From NCBI GenBank assembly GCA_917880885.1, contig OU862928.1, positions 36,444,962 to 36,508,961 on the forward strand: a stretch of 64,000 nucleotides of DNA. The letters are read 5' to 3'. The notes beneath the pieces were generated by a model. The model was not told the origin of the DNA and ran no database searches. It saw only the letters and a list, made by a program, of their open reading frames with translations. The stretch comes from Limnephilus marmoratus. Taxonomy: Eukaryota > Arthropoda > Insecta > Trichoptera > Limnephilidae. Positions 12,088-21,754 of the stretch are shown piece after piece. The first letter of the stretch is position 1. Each line of letters begins with the position of its first letter. The position numbers and the translations under genes were made by a program.

Positions 12088-12530
12088 ATTTGGGAGGCGG
12101 GTATGGGTACCGCCGATTGATATCATTGGATAACCAAAGCCATAGGTCACTCCAAGTTTTTCGCTACGTTTGGTGACTTAGCAAGGGTGTCCGGGTTCGT
12201 GGGGTGATATTTGTCTAGGTCTTGGCGACGGATGTATTTGCCCACCTAATGCGTGGCGTTGAGTTAGACCTTTTGACTTCTCTAACAGGATTCTCTCAAA
12301 ACATCACCTTGCACCGCAGTGGGAGGGATAGATTCGTATCTACGTCCATCATTCCTGGATACATTGAACCGCAGATACCTACCCACCCCTCATACCTTAT
12401 TCTTTCCCAGAACTTCTCCTCTCCTTCCTTTTCATAAGAAGACCCTCCACGCAGCATTCTCAAAGATGACACAGGCCCTGAAGGATTATTTTTCCTCTGG
12501 GCCTCTTGTGTGGAGCTAATTTAAAATAAT
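12088..12530 (+). repeat. SINE-A, near full length
   Basis: The head begins TTTGGGAGGCGGGTATGGGT. The body contains TTTGTCTAGGTCTTGGCG and TTGCACCGCAGTGGGAGG. The tail is AGACCCTCCACGCAGCATTC ... CTCTTGTGTGGAGCTAATTTA. The tail folds (CTCCACRCAG with TGTGTGGAG) and matches the 3' UTR of the LINE at 20812-21345. Other copies lie at 23708-24262, 38560-39005 (minus) and 53675-53975. Short open frames within it are not genes. Confidence 0.75.
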
Positions 12531-13149
12531 AATGTTTCTTTTTTCTCTTATTCTAAAACGTATATTTTTCTCAAGTAAAATAAAATTTCTTAGAAAAATG
12601 CAATTTCCTATCAGTTGCAAAATATTGTCATTTATTTATTGAAAGTTTTACCCAATATCTATGTATCTAGGTAGGGGGGCATACATTAATTACGTGAGCT
12701 CAAAAGGGGGGGGGGGGTCCAGCAAAATCTCTCGTTACTTGAAAAGAATATACGAAGTGACCCAAATTTATCTCACCAAGCGATAAGATGAATTATTTTA
12801 TGAATTAAAAATCGAATTTTCTCCTACAAAATTCGATTTTATTAAGCGATTTTAATTTTCTAAAAAATCGATTATTTCATGCCAAGATAAAGAATTGATT
12901 ATTTAATTATCGATTATTTATGTAAAACTCACTTCCCTAATTCGCAGCCCTGCTACGCTTAGTCATTAGTCCGGAATAGGGATATGAAAAAATAATCGAT
13001 TATGAAAAAAATCGATTAAAAATCGTATTTTCTCCAATAAAAATCGTTTTTTTAAAGCGAATTTAATTTTCAAAAAAAAAAATTTTTAAATCGAGTTTTC
13101 ATGCAAAGAAAAATAATCGATTGTAAAAGACACAACCCTTACATGTTAC
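12531..13149. other. AT-rich non-coding stretch with ATCGATT motifs
   Basis: No gene. It has a G run of 12 at about 12707. From 12770 to 13130 AATCGATT and its variants recur many times at irregular spacing, in both AAATCGATT and AATCGTTTT forms, resembling a decayed simple repeat. Confidence 0.5.
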
Positions 13150-13808
13150 AAAATGATTTTTTTTAAATTTTATTTTTTTTATTTTTTTTTTTATTTTTTT
13201 TATTATAAAAAAAAAATTATATAAAAAATGTAATGTGAAATTAAGTATAAATATTGTATTTCTTAGTCCTCCTCACTAGGGGGTCCTGTGCCGAGGCGGA
13301 CTAAAGTTATTTAAGTATAGTTCATTTGTCTTTTATGTCGTTTTTAGCGTCTTCGCTAGGGTTTTCTCATTGACCTCTTTAAGCCATATTTTTATTCTTG
13401 ATTTGTATTCAATTGGTTTTTTTTATTAGTTTTATGTCTTTGGGAAGGATGTTATGGAGTTTTGTTGCAAAGTATGTATAGTTTCTTTGTCCAAATGTGG
13501 TTTTATAACTTGGAATATTTTTTATATCATTTTTATTCGATCTAGTGTTAGGCATACACGGTCTAGTAGAGGATTCATTATTTTTGAAGAGCTTCAATAA
13601 TATATTTTTGGCATATATTTGTTGTAGGTACATTTGATACTTCAAAGTTATTAAAAATTTCATTTGAAGGCGTTCTAATTGGCACTTTCAATATGATCTT
13701 TATGATTCCTTTTTGAATCGTATTCAGGCTGTGTAGGTACGTATGTGCAGCAGATCCCCATCCTATGATCACATATTCAATTCGAGAATGACATAACGGG
13801 TAGTAGAC
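13150..13808 (-). pseudogene. LINE family L copy 2, 3' part
   Basis: Minus-strand frames carry VIIGWGSAAHTYLHSLNTIQ, KVPIRTPSNEIF and TTFGQRNYTYFATKLHNILP. These are the same C-terminal motifs in the same order as copy 1 at 8780-9445 (YGLIGWGSS, RVPIRTPTDYVF, TTFGQRNMQYFSIKLFNLLP). The 3' UTR ends in an A-rich tail (T-rich on the plus strand at 13160-13200). Internal frameshifts show decay. The 5' continuation is on the far side of the gypsy element, from 19012. Confidence 0.8.
13804..13808. repeat. Target-site duplication TAGAC (left)
   Basis: TAGAC lies just outside the left LTR and again just outside the right LTR (19012-19016). Five bp is the normal size for Ty3/gypsy integrases. Confidence 0.85.
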
Positions 13809-14083
13809 TGTAATGTCCTGTGTTGCGGGTAATACTGGGCCCTTAATCTCCAGTATTCCTTTTGTATGTTTTGCAGGGTTATTTATTGAAACACGTAGTA
13901 CTTGATACTCGGAGACTGTTTATTAGAATATAATGTTTACAGTGTTGGCTGTAAGCCATCTAACGAGAAAGAACCCCGCACGAGCTCTGTGCTCGCTATT
14001 ATATTGTGCCGATGTCCGGTCGCTTCGGCTAGGTTCGGTATTCCCGAACCTACCCGACAGATTCACATATTACCAACACTACA
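13809..14083 (-). repeat. Gypsy 3' LTR
   Basis: In the minus orientation it starts TGTAGTGTTGGTAATATGTG at 14083 and ends GGACATTACA at 13809. It has a short palindromic GGTTCGG..CCGAACC stretch near 14035-14050. Confidence 0.9.
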
Positions 14084-14100
14084 TCTCTCCCTCCTTCAAC
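14084..14100 (-). other. Gypsy polypurine tract
   Basis: On the minus strand the bases just before the 3' LTR read GAAGGAGGGAGAGA, the priming tract for plus-strand synthesis. Confidence 0.75.
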
Positions 14101-14223
14101 TCTGAAGCTACTTACTTAAATAACAAAATAACTTAAATAACTTAAATAACAATTAACATAAATTGTAATACTTCATACACAATAATTTTTAAAGATACAC
14201 ATAATTCAACCGCGGTGACTGGG

Positions 14224-15789
14224 TCAAGTTGTCCCGTCTCCTCTGGAAGTTGTAGGCGCCTTGTGACTTGAATGCAGTCTTCCCGACCATGGTCTCTGTT
14301 GCCGTGCCTGCTCCGACACCACTTCCTCCCCCACCAACCTGGAATCAGGAGAACAACCAGTCAATCCACGCAACAAGGTCGCAGTCTCTAACTCATGAGG
14401 CTCGTTCCTCAAAATTTCAGACGCGGGATGCTGCGCAATTTTGCCATCTTCCTTCCAGCTCACTGACATTTCCCTCATCTGGTCCACATGTCTCTTCCAT
14501 GTCACATCAGTGTTTTCTATTTTAATAATATAAACTTTTTTACCTAGCTTTCTAGAAACTTCACCCTTAGCCCAAACGACTTTATTATCATGACGATAAT
14601 CTTTTGTCAAACATTTTTGTCCAACTTTAAAAACCCTGGTTTTTACCCCTCTGTACAACCTAACTTGATCCGATTGAGCTTTAGAAATGTTAACGTTAGC
14701 TTCCTTGACTTTTTCCGAAAAGTCTTCTCCATTTTTCACTGGCAACAAACTGTCGAACGTAGAACGCAGCCTTCTTCCTACTAACAGAACCGCTGGTTCA
14801 ATACCTGTCGAACAATGGAAAGAATTCCTATAGTCCACTAAAAAATTCAACAGCTTGACATTGTAATCTAGTGGGAATTTACCGTTTATTAACAGTTTCT
14901 TGAGGAACATTTTCGAAATTTTTACTGCATTTTCTGCCAGCCCGTTTGACTGGGGGTGTTTCACCGGAGAAGTCATAAGCTTAATATTGTCCTCCTTTAA
15001 GAAAACTCTAAATTCCTCACTTGTAAAAACTGAGCCATTGTCAGATACAATTAACTCAGGGTTGCCAAAATTAGAAAAAATTTTCCTCAATTCCATAATC
15101 GTATGAGTTGAATCTGCCTTCTGCACCTCGATACAGTCTAACCACTTCGAGAATGAGTCACAAACCACGAGAAACATCTTCCCCGCTAGGGGTCCACAAT
15201 AATCTAGATGTACCCTACTCCAAGCTTTACCTGGATTTGGCCAAACCGTCAATTGACTTTTGGGTGGTGACTGTTTTGACAACGAACAATCTGAACAAGA
15301 TTGAACGACTTCCTCCAAATCTTTGTTCAGAGAAGTCCACCAAAAATATGTTTTAGAAATTCCCCTCATTTTTACAATACCTAGATGTGACCTGTGTAAT
15401 AAATCTAAAACTTGCCTTTGGAGAGAAACAGGTATAACTATTCTATGTTGCCAAAACAAACAATCTTCTACGATAGAAAGTTCATTCCTTTTCAACCAAT
15501 ATTTCCATATACTGCTGTCACGATTTACTCGTTTGGGCCAGCCCTGCCGCAAATACCTAAACACTAGCTGTAATTCGCTATCTGCTGCGGTGGCTAACAC
15601 AACTGCTTGAAAATTAACATGGTCACAATTCTCAATAAAACAAACAAAGTCAGTCCCGCAATCATCCTTAAAACCCCCAACTGTGTCCTTCAACGGTAAG
15701 CGAGAAAGAAAATCTGCTTGGTTATTACAAGATTTCACAAATTCCGTTTTGTACGAAAACCCTGCCAGAATGATGCCATATCTCTGCAA
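14224..15789 (-). CDS. Gypsy Pol C-terminal part: RNase H end and integrase
   Basis: The 521-residue frame opens with the end of the RNase H region (NNQADFLSRLP), followed by integrase. There is an N-terminal zinc-binding pattern H...H...C..C (LHRSHLGIVKMRGI ... CSDC). The catalytic core has its aspartates in LDYCGP (about residue 195) and SDNGS (about 250) and its glutamate in NGLAEN (about 283). The D, D and E of the DDE triad are all present. A basic, poorly conserved tail follows. Integrase inserts the cDNA into chromosomal DNA. The frame overlaps the upstream RT frame, and a frameshift near 15835 separates them, so the start methionine given here is not natural. Confidence 0.9.
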   Translation of the reverse strand: MQRYGIILAGFSYKTEFVKSCNNQADFLSRLPLKDTVGGFKDDCGTDFVCFIENCDHVNFQAVVLATAADSELQLVFRYLRQGWPKRVNRDSSIWKYWLKRNELSIVEDCLFWQHRIVIPVSLQRQVLDLLHRSHLGIVKMRGISKTYFWWTSLNKDLEEVVQSCSDCSLSKQSPPKSQLTVWPNPGKAWSRVHLDYCGPLAGKMFLVVCDSFSKWLDCIEVQKADSTHTIMELRKIFSNFGNPELIVSDNGSVFTSEEFRVFLKEDNIKLMTSPVKHPQSNGLAENAVKISKMFLKKLLINGKFPLDYNVKLLNFLVDYRNSFHCSTGIEPAVLLVGRRLRSTFDSLLPVKNGEDFSEKVKEANVNISKAQSDQVRLYRGVKTRVFKVGQKCLTKDYRHDNKVVWAKGEVSRKLGKKVYIIKIENTDVTWKRHVDQMREMSVSWKEDGKIAQHPASEILRNEPHELETATLLRGLTGCSPDSRLVGEEVVSEQARQQRPWSGRLHSSHKAPTTSRGDGTT

Positions 15790-16938
15790 ACGGTTTGCTG
15801 CGAGAACCGGAATATTTTTATGTTCCCTAGAATTCTTAGTAACGGCATATTGTCAACGCATAACGTGAACTCCCTTCCAAAAAGGTACTGAAAAAATTTA
15901 TTTAACCCGAACACAATTGCCAGAGCTTCGAGATCCAAAATACTATATTTCTTTTCGGCGGTTGTTAAACTACGAGAAGCGAACTCAATTGGACGCATTG
16001 TGCCGTTCTTAAACACATGCATTAACGCAGCCCCGAGTCCGCATGTACTTGCGTCCGTATACAGTTTTACCGGTAAGTCCGGAAAATAATTTGTAAGAAT
16101 CGTGTTGTTGCCCATTAATTCTTTAATGGTATCGACTGCTACTTTACAGTCTTCTGAGAAATTCCACTCTACCCCTTTTTTCAAAAGGTTATGTAGGGGT
16201 TCCAGTATCGATGACATCCTAGGAATGAAATTCCGATAAAAATTTAGAAAACCCAATAAACTTTTCAATTTATGAACGTCCGTAGGATACGGAGCGTTTT
16301 TTATAGCTTCAAGTTTGTTTGGCTGTGGTTGGATTCCGCTCCCCGAAATTACATACCCCAAAAATTCAACCGATTCTACAAAAAATTCGCATTTATCCGT
16401 GTTGACCCTCAACCCGCACTCTCGTAAACGCGCGCACACTGCCTGTATGTTATACACTAAATCCAGTTCGTTGACCCCCGAAATGATGATATCGTCTAAA
16501 TAGAATGCCACCCCCTTCAACCCCTGAAGACAGCTTGCTATAGTCATAGCGAAGATCGCTGGCGCTGACTTAAAACCAAAGACTAGTCTGTTATATTGAA
16601 ATAACCCTAAATGCGTATTTATTGTAGTATACTTTTTGCAAAAGTCAGCTAATTCTAATTGTGAGTAAGCCTGTCTTAAATCTAGTTTAGCGAACACTTT
16701 ACCCGAACTTACTTTGTGAACAACTTCATTTATGGAGGGAAGCGGGTACCTTTCCAAGTCCGTCATGAGATTTAAAGATCTCTTGTAGTCCACGCAAATC
16801 CTAACATTCCCGTTCTTTTTAATTACCGGTACAATTGGAGACGCGTATTCACTGCTGGTTACCGGAGAAATGATACCATCAGCTACCATAGCTTCTAATT
16901 CTCTCTCAATTTTTTCCTTAATAGCGAACGGAACCGGC
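15735..16938 (-). CDS. Gypsy Pol central part: reverse transcriptase and RNase H
   Basis: This frame carries the Ty3/gypsy reverse transcriptase: SPIVPVIKKNGNVRICVDYK, FAKLDLRQAYSQ, the catalytic FYLDDIIISG (second and third catalytic aspartates), and LGYVISGSGI. RNase H follows, with LYTDASTCGLGAAL and EKKYSILDLEALAIVFGLNK. It copies element RNA into DNA in the cytoplasm. The frame is entered from gag-protease through a run of T (minus strand) at about 16945, and is lost near 15835 before the RNase H end. Both breaks look like single indels. The first ATG, at 16889, lies inside the conserved region and is not a real start. Confidence 0.92.
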
Positions 16939-16944
16939 CTCGCA

Positions 16945-18261
16945 TTAAAAAAAAACAGGACGAGCTTCCTTGTTCACTTTGAAACTCACTTTATGTTTAC
17001 TGAATTTACCCAGCCCCGGCGAAAACACTTCTGGAAACTCGTTGTAAATCATTTCAATTTTGTCTTTGATTGTTGAAACCGAATTATCCATCACTGGAAC
17101 TATCTTCAGATTAAAAGCCTCCATGAAGTCCCGACCCACTATCAATTCCGAGCCATTAATCACAACAGTAAATAATAAATTATTTTTAATATTATTGTAT
17201 TCCACGGTAAAACAAGCACTACCTACAAGATTAAGTGGTTTACCATCGTATCCAGATAAAGTACGCTTATCAGGTGACAATGTTACATCCCTAAAATATC
17301 GGTTGAAAATAAAATCCGGCATGACCGACATACTGGCGCCTGAATCAATCATAGCGGCACATTTTAATTTATTAATTATTACATTAGCCCTAAACGGATT
17401 AATGTAAGAAATCCTATTAATAACCTTATCCCGGGATTGTTCAAAAATCGGATAAACATTGTGATTCTTACAGAATCTCTTCAAATGCCCTACTTTGTGA
17501 CAATTAAAACATTTTGCATTCTTAAATTTACAATATTTCTCTAAATGTGTTTCACCGCAAATGGTACATTTTTTAATATTCGAGAACCCACTCGGCTCGG
17601 GACTTTTCGACCGCGAAGGTGACCTTCGGAAACCTTGAGTTTTATCCGGATGTGAATATCTTCCCGGCGAATTCGAGCGTTTAATGGAATTTACGCCGCC
17701 CGACGTCCCTACGGAAACTTCTGATTTAATTTCCGGAACCAGATTATCTAAAGCTGAAACCGTTATTGCTAATTCTTCCATTTTGTTAAACGTTAATTTA
17801 GTCCCCTCGAGAAAAAAATTTTCCTTGGCTCGGCCCGGCAAAATGCCGATTGCAAAAACATCAGCTAAACATTCCGGTAAACGCGTTCCGAACTCGCAAA
17901 ACGAAGATAATCCTCGTAAACGCACTGCAAAATCCCTGACTGATTCACCAAGCGATTGCTTGGCCTGATAAAAATTTTCTCGTTCCTTGAACACCGATCG
18001 CGGTCTGGAACAATGTTTCTCAATTAATTCTATTAACTGATCGAATGCCACGTCTGTAACTTTAGAAGGAAAACATAAGTTGATCAAAAGAGTTAATGTC
18101 TCCGCTTCTAGAAGATTTAGCAAATATGCGCGTTTCTGTGAAGCATCTAACTTAATCGTTTTTGTGTCATCACGAATTAGAAGGAACTGTTCTAACCTCA
18201 GGCGAAACAAACTCCAATCCCCATTAACGTGAGAGAACCTGGAAATTCCGCCCGATTCCAT
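16945..18261 (-). CDS. Gypsy Gag and aspartic protease
   Basis: I place the start at the ATG at 18261 (MESGGISRF). The open frame reaches further upstream, but its first 27 residues are cysteine/phenylalanine-rich and unlike Gag. Order: a retrotransposon Gag capsid region (residues about 10-170, with YQAKQSLGESVRDFAVRLRG), a basic serine-rich linker, two zinc knuckles (CTICGETHLEKYC and CFNCHKVGHLKRFC, about 230-262), and the retropepsin motif AAMIDSGASMSV (about 305) with IVGRDFM as the second conserved element. The frame ends at a TAA just after a run of nine T (minus strand). Confidence 0.92.
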   Translation of the reverse strand: MESGGISRFSHVNGDWSLFRLRLEQFLLIRDDTKTIKLDASQKRAYLLNLLEAETLTLLINLCFPSKVTDVAFDQLIELIEKHCSRPRSVFKERENFYQAKQSLGESVRDFAVRLRGLSSFCEFGTRLPECLADVFAIGILPGRAKENFFLEGTKLTFNKMEELAITVSALDNLVPEIKSEVSVGTSGGVNSIKRSNSPGRYSHPDKTQGFRRSPSRSKSPEPSGFSNIKKCTICGETHLEKYCKFKNAKCFNCHKVGHLKRFCKNHNVYPIFEQSRDKVINRISYINPFRANVIINKLKCAAMIDSGASMSVMPDFIFNRYFRDVTLSPDKRTLSGYDGKPLNLVGSACFTVEYNNIKNNLLFTVVINGSELIVGRDFMEAFNLKIVPVMDNSVSTIKDKIEMIYNEFPEVFSPGLGKFSKHKVSFKVNKEARPVFF

Positions 18262-18394
18262 GATCGCCCACACCAAAAAAAAAAAACACACCCGGCAACA
18301 ATAACATCTTCCAGAAAAACAAGAAACAAAACAACCTGACACTAGGAACCGGCGCCTTTGCAGTCCAGGCGCCCAGCCGCTTCCAGGAATATCA

Positions 18395-18575
18395 ATACCG
18401 GGCTGGCCTTAGTTACCCAGGGTCCCGTAATTTCCTCTTCTCCACTGTATTACCGGGCTGGACTTAGTTACCCAGGGTCCCGTAATTTCCTCTTCTCCAC
18501 TGTATTACCGGGCTGGACTTAGTTACCCAGGGTCCCGTGATTTTCCTCTTCTTTCCTCCTTCTCCACTGTCTCCT
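18395..18575. repeat. Tandem repeat in the gypsy 5' leader
   Basis: A unit of about 53-60 bp containing GGACTTAGTTACCCAGGGTC and CCTCTTCTCCACTGTATTAC appears three times, between the primer-binding site and the gag start. Leader repeats are common in gypsy elements; whether it has a packaging or expression role is not visible here. Confidence 0.75.
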
Positions 18576-18719
18576 ATTATGCCCTGAGAATCTCCTGATG
18601 GATGGCACTTCAGCGATGCCCCAAGTGATTTATTGTCACCTTCGGGAGATTTTTGCAAGTCACGATCCCTGAACCGAATCGACTTGCCGCAATCTGATAA
18701 ACAGTCAACCGCGTATTCC

Positions 18720-18736
18720 TTTTCAGCTGCGCCACT
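18720..18736 (-). other. Gypsy primer-binding site
   Basis: Just inside the 5' LTR the minus strand reads AGTGGCGCAGCTGAAAAGG. TGGCGCAGCTG would pair with a tRNA 3' end terminating in CCA. Confidence 0.7.
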
Positions 18737-19011
18737 TGTAATGTCCTGTGTTGCGGGTAATACTGGGCCCTTAATCTCCAGTATTCCTTTTGTATGTTTT
18801 GCAGGGTTATTTATTGAAACACATAGTACTTGATACTCGGAGACTGTTTATTAGAATATAATGTTTACAGTGTTGGCTGTAAGCCGTCTAACGAGAAAGA
18901 ACCCCGCACGAGCTCTGTGCTCGCTATTATATTGTGCCGATGTCCGGTCGCTTCGGCTAGGTTCGGTATTCCCGAACCTACCCGACAGATTCACATATTA
19001 CCAACACTACA
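18737..19011 (-). repeat. Gypsy 5' LTR
   Basis: It matches 13809-14083 apart from two substitutions seen (in AAACAC[A/G]TAGT and TAAGCC[A/G]TCTA). The TG...CA ends are intact, and TAGAC follows at 19012. Confidence 0.9.
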
Positions 19012-19289
19012 TAGACCTTTTTCATATCCTTTTTATTTAACACGTTTCTTAGATTTTTAAAGAAATATATAAGGCTAGTGAGTTTTTCCGTAATACCTTT
19101 GATGTGTAGGTCCCATCTAAGATTTTCGTCAATTATTACTCCGAGATATTTAATGTTTTGTGTTTTTTCGATAACAGGGCAGTAACATGGTGTATTATTT
19201 CCATGGCATTCATGTAATTTTAGTTCTAGTGATTTTATTGGTTGGCCCCTTGAGTTCATTGAAAATGTTATATATTTTGTTTTGCTTAT
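19012..19289 (-). pseudogene. LINE family L copy 2, middle part
   Basis: The minus-strand frame contains TQNIKYLGVIIDENLRWDLH and LTSLIYFFKNLRN, matching IKYLGIIIDQNLNWNSQV and LTYFFKTRN of copy 1. It is bounded by the gypsy insertion on the left and a solo LTR on the right. Mentally removing both insertions, and one copy of each target duplication, leaves the LINE frame continuous on both sides. Confidence 0.82.
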
Positions 19290-20021
19290 TGTTGGCGGAC
19301 CTAAATGGGGGTCCCTACATTCTGCCGACAGACTAGCTCTGGTTTTAGTCAGCAGAGCGGGAGAGGCCCTAACCACCAGGGTGGTAGGATCTGTGAGGCG
19401 TGTGTGGGTCTTTCCTGAAATAAAGCTCAAATTTCTACGGGCTGGGAGAAGGCAGTGAAACCAGTAATCAGGGTAAACATCAGTTATATTGGGTAAAACA
19501 CCTGCGTAAACACAATATCACAATAATGCATACATAGTAATTCAGGGTAGCAACAACAGTTATATCTAAAAAGGAGGAATCGGTCTCTATAATCTCTCTG
19601 GAAGGGCTATTTATCTCCGCGGTGAATTTACTGCGAACACACGCAAATAAGGGGGAAAACAGCTTGGGTACTTACAGTGAGCGTTTGGACTCCTGTATCT
19701 TCCGTGTCGGGAAAGAGTTCGGCCATTCTTGGTGTCGCAGTGTAACACTTAGCAAAACACGTTCCATTGTTTTCCGCGTGGAAACTTCAAGAATGAGCGC
19801 GGAACGGTCCCCACGCCATGCGTGCTTACTAGACCAGGAGCTACGGGTAAGTGGCGGTTGGTGGCTCGCTGCCGACGGTGGCTTGTTTGGGTTCCGCCGC
19901 CGGTAGCGCGCCGGGAAGCTAGCGGAGAGGGGGCGAAACTGTAGTTTGCGCAGTGGCGTGCTCTACAACTTGGGAGGAGGGGGCCGAGTAATTTGCAGGG
20001 GCGTATTTGTGTATCGTAACA
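19290..20021. mobile_element. Solo LTR, 732 bp
   Basis: The segment begins TGTTGGCGGACC and ends CGTATCGTAACA-like (TGTATCGTAACA), so it has TG...CA ends. It is flanked by the 4-bp duplication TTAT at 19286-19289 and 20022-20025. It has no coding capacity. LINE sequence abuts both ends and is collinear across it. This is the product expected from LTR-LTR recombination of a gypsy-type element. A plus-strand orientation is possible but not decided. Confidence 0.8.
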
Positions 20022-20233
20022 TTATATTAAGGGTAAGCGAGTTGATTTTAAGCCAATTTTGAAGTGCACTAAGCCCTTTTTCAGTCTCATTAAATGTATC
20101 AGTCCAATTTTCTTCTTGAAATAATAAAACAGTATCATCAGCAAAACTGATGATGTTTCCTTTAATGGTAAGGTTAGTTAAATCGTTGATGTAGATAATG
20201 AACAGAATCGGTCCCGGTCCGTATTGTTTGAAA
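20022..20233 (-). pseudogene. LINE family L copy 2, reverse transcriptase end
   Basis: The minus strand reads GPGPILFIIYINDL, then ISFADDTVLLF with the catalytic FADD box, then the SALQNWLKINSL region. This is the RT palm of a non-LTR element, directly upstream of the thumb in the 19012-19289 piece. The element is 5'-truncated at about 20233, as is usual for LINEs. Confidence 0.85.
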
Positions 20234-20638
20234 TTATTCGATATCTTGCATCACTTACCAATCCCCCTGTAAAACCGTCGATATTTACAAGACATACGGT
20301 GATTCCTGTACAAACATTTAAGATGAATATTATTATTTATGTTTGGACATATTGACAGCGTGGAAGATGCCATCAGAGATTCTGAGGTGTCCAAGTCACC
20401 CGTGTTTCCGATGTTACGGCCGAGCTTTTGATGACCGCGTAGGACGATGATGTTCCGAAATGATGACCACGTCTTGGTGAACCGAAGATACGGTGAAAAC
20501 ACAACAGAAATGATCTTTTTCAGAATGTGAGGAAAAACCTTACAATGTAACTAAGTGTCCAGAAAGGATGTACCGCCGAGTAACAAAAGAATAAAACATA
20601 TTTTCATTCAAATGCATCAAGGATGAAACTACTTGTCT
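20234..20638. other. Non-coding
   Basis: No gene. 20545-20636 (AAAGGATGTACCGCCGAGTA ... CATTTGAATG-type) is a dispersed repeat seen also near 6850 and, inverted, at 9756-9800. Confidence 0.5.
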
Positions 20639-20811
20639 ATATGTTACTGTAAAAGCCCGAACTACGGTAAATCCTAAGATTTTCCGGTAAACCTAAGATT
20701 TACCAACACTTAATGGTATAAGTCCGAACCGTTCTATAATCATCGTTCACCAACCTAACCTAACATGTACTAAATTCTAATGGTAAAAGCCCGAAAAAAT
20801 CGTTCTTTTTT

Positions 20812-21345
20812 TTTTACATTAACTCCACACAGGAGGCCCTGAGGAAAATAATTTCCCTCAGGGCCTATGTCATCTGGGATGCTGTGTGGAGGGTCTTTTT
20901 GAGGAGAGGAAGGAATGAACATTGGTCTTGAAGAGACCCATGTTGTAGGAAGGAGGAAACACAGAGGCCGGCAAATCATTCCACAGCCGAGCTGTTGAAC
21001 ACAAGAACGAGTCGAAGAAACGACCCGTTCTCATGTGACAAATGTCAACTGTGTACAAATGTTGGGCACGCGTTTGGCGTGTTTCCCGACTATGCACCGG
21101 TGCCGAAGGGATCAATGATGCTAGTTCCTCGGAGCATCTTCCATTGTAATACCGGTAGAACAAGGATAGCATTCCCACCCGACGCCTGTGCTCTAAAGAT
21201 TGCAATCCGTCTGTTAAGATGGGAGAATCTATCAAACGGACCGCCCGTTTCTGCACAGAGTCGAGGGTCCTTTTCAGGTATTTTGGAGCTCCAGACCAGA
21301 GGTGGCTGCCAAATTCAACCGTGGGGCGCACTTGCGATTTGTAAT
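20812..21345 (-). pseudogene. LINE 3' end with hairpin 3' UTR (presumed SINE-A partner)
   Basis: The 153-residue minus-strand frame (20870-21331) has RPTVEFGSHLWSGAPKYL, QKRAVRLI and FDSFLCSTARLWNDLPASVF. These are the C-terminal motifs of CR1/jockey-type LINE polyproteins downstream of the reverse transcriptase. The element is 5'-truncated at about 21345. After the stop, the short 3' UTR contains ACCCTCCACACAGCATCCC ... CAGGGCCTCCTGTGTGGAG and ends in a poly-A run (T on plus, about 20808). The hairpin formed by CTCCACACAG and CTGTGTGGAG is the same as the SINE-A tail. Confidence 0.85.
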
Positions 21346-21446
21346 ATTTAAATAATATTTAAATAAGAATAGGATGGATAACCGCTTTATAATATTTAAA
21401 TAAGAAACGATTTTTTCTGGCTCTTACCATTAGAATTTAGTACATT

Positions 21447-21476
21447 TTAGGTTAGGTTAGGTTAGGTTAGGTTGGT
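21447..21476 (+). repeat. Interstitial (TTAGG)n run
   Basis: TTAGG is repeated five times inside the right arm of the TIR element. TTAGG is the canonical insect telomere unit. Shorter runs occur at 42343-42361 (CCTAA) and 42424-42436 (TTAGG). Confidence 0.85.
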
Positions 21477-21754
21477 GAACGATCAAATCTTAGGATTTAC
21501 CAATATTCGGGCTTTTACGCTAACATATATACTGTATATACCAGCGTCTAAGTACAAAAAAAGCAACACTGTAAATAGATTTCTTTGATATTCATACCAA
21601 CTTATCAGGTTACCTAATTATTTAAATTTGTTTTTTGATTTATGTATTTTATTAACGTAAAAAAAGAAATATATTTCACATAAAATTGATTAAAAAGTAT
21701 GAAAGAAAACCAAGGCGCACAACTCACGCCGCTAGGAGGCGATTGTAACTAACT

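Larger units (their letters stand above)
13809..19011 (-). mobile_element. Full-length Ty3/gypsy retrotransposon
   Basis: The 5.2-kb element has LTRs of about 275 bp with TG...CA ends at 13809-14083 and 18737-19011, which I find to differ at two positions. It has a primer-binding site (TGGCGCAGCTG) just inside the 5' LTR, a polypurine tract (GAAGGAGGGAGAGA) before the 3' LTR, and a 5-bp target duplication. The coding order on the minus strand is gag, protease, RT, RNase H, integrase, which is the Ty3/gypsy order. It interrupts a LINE. Two frame breaks in pol make this copy probably unable to move by itself despite its young LTRs. Confidence 0.93.
20639..21528. mobile_element. TIR element with telomere-like motifs, host to a LINE end
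   Basis: The left end (ATATGTTACTGTAAAAGCCC, about 20639-20812) returns as its reverse complement at about 21398-21528. The terminal inverted repeats are about 130-170 bp with substitutions and one indel. Both arms carry CCTAA repeats: two units in the left arm, five in the right (21447-21476). Between the arms lies a minus-strand LINE 3' end. I see no transposase, so it is non-autonomous. Confidence 0.75.

Noticed and set aside
14268..17968. Numerous plus-strand frames across the gypsy element
   Set aside because: They are shadows of gag and pol, which have clear motifs on the minus strand.
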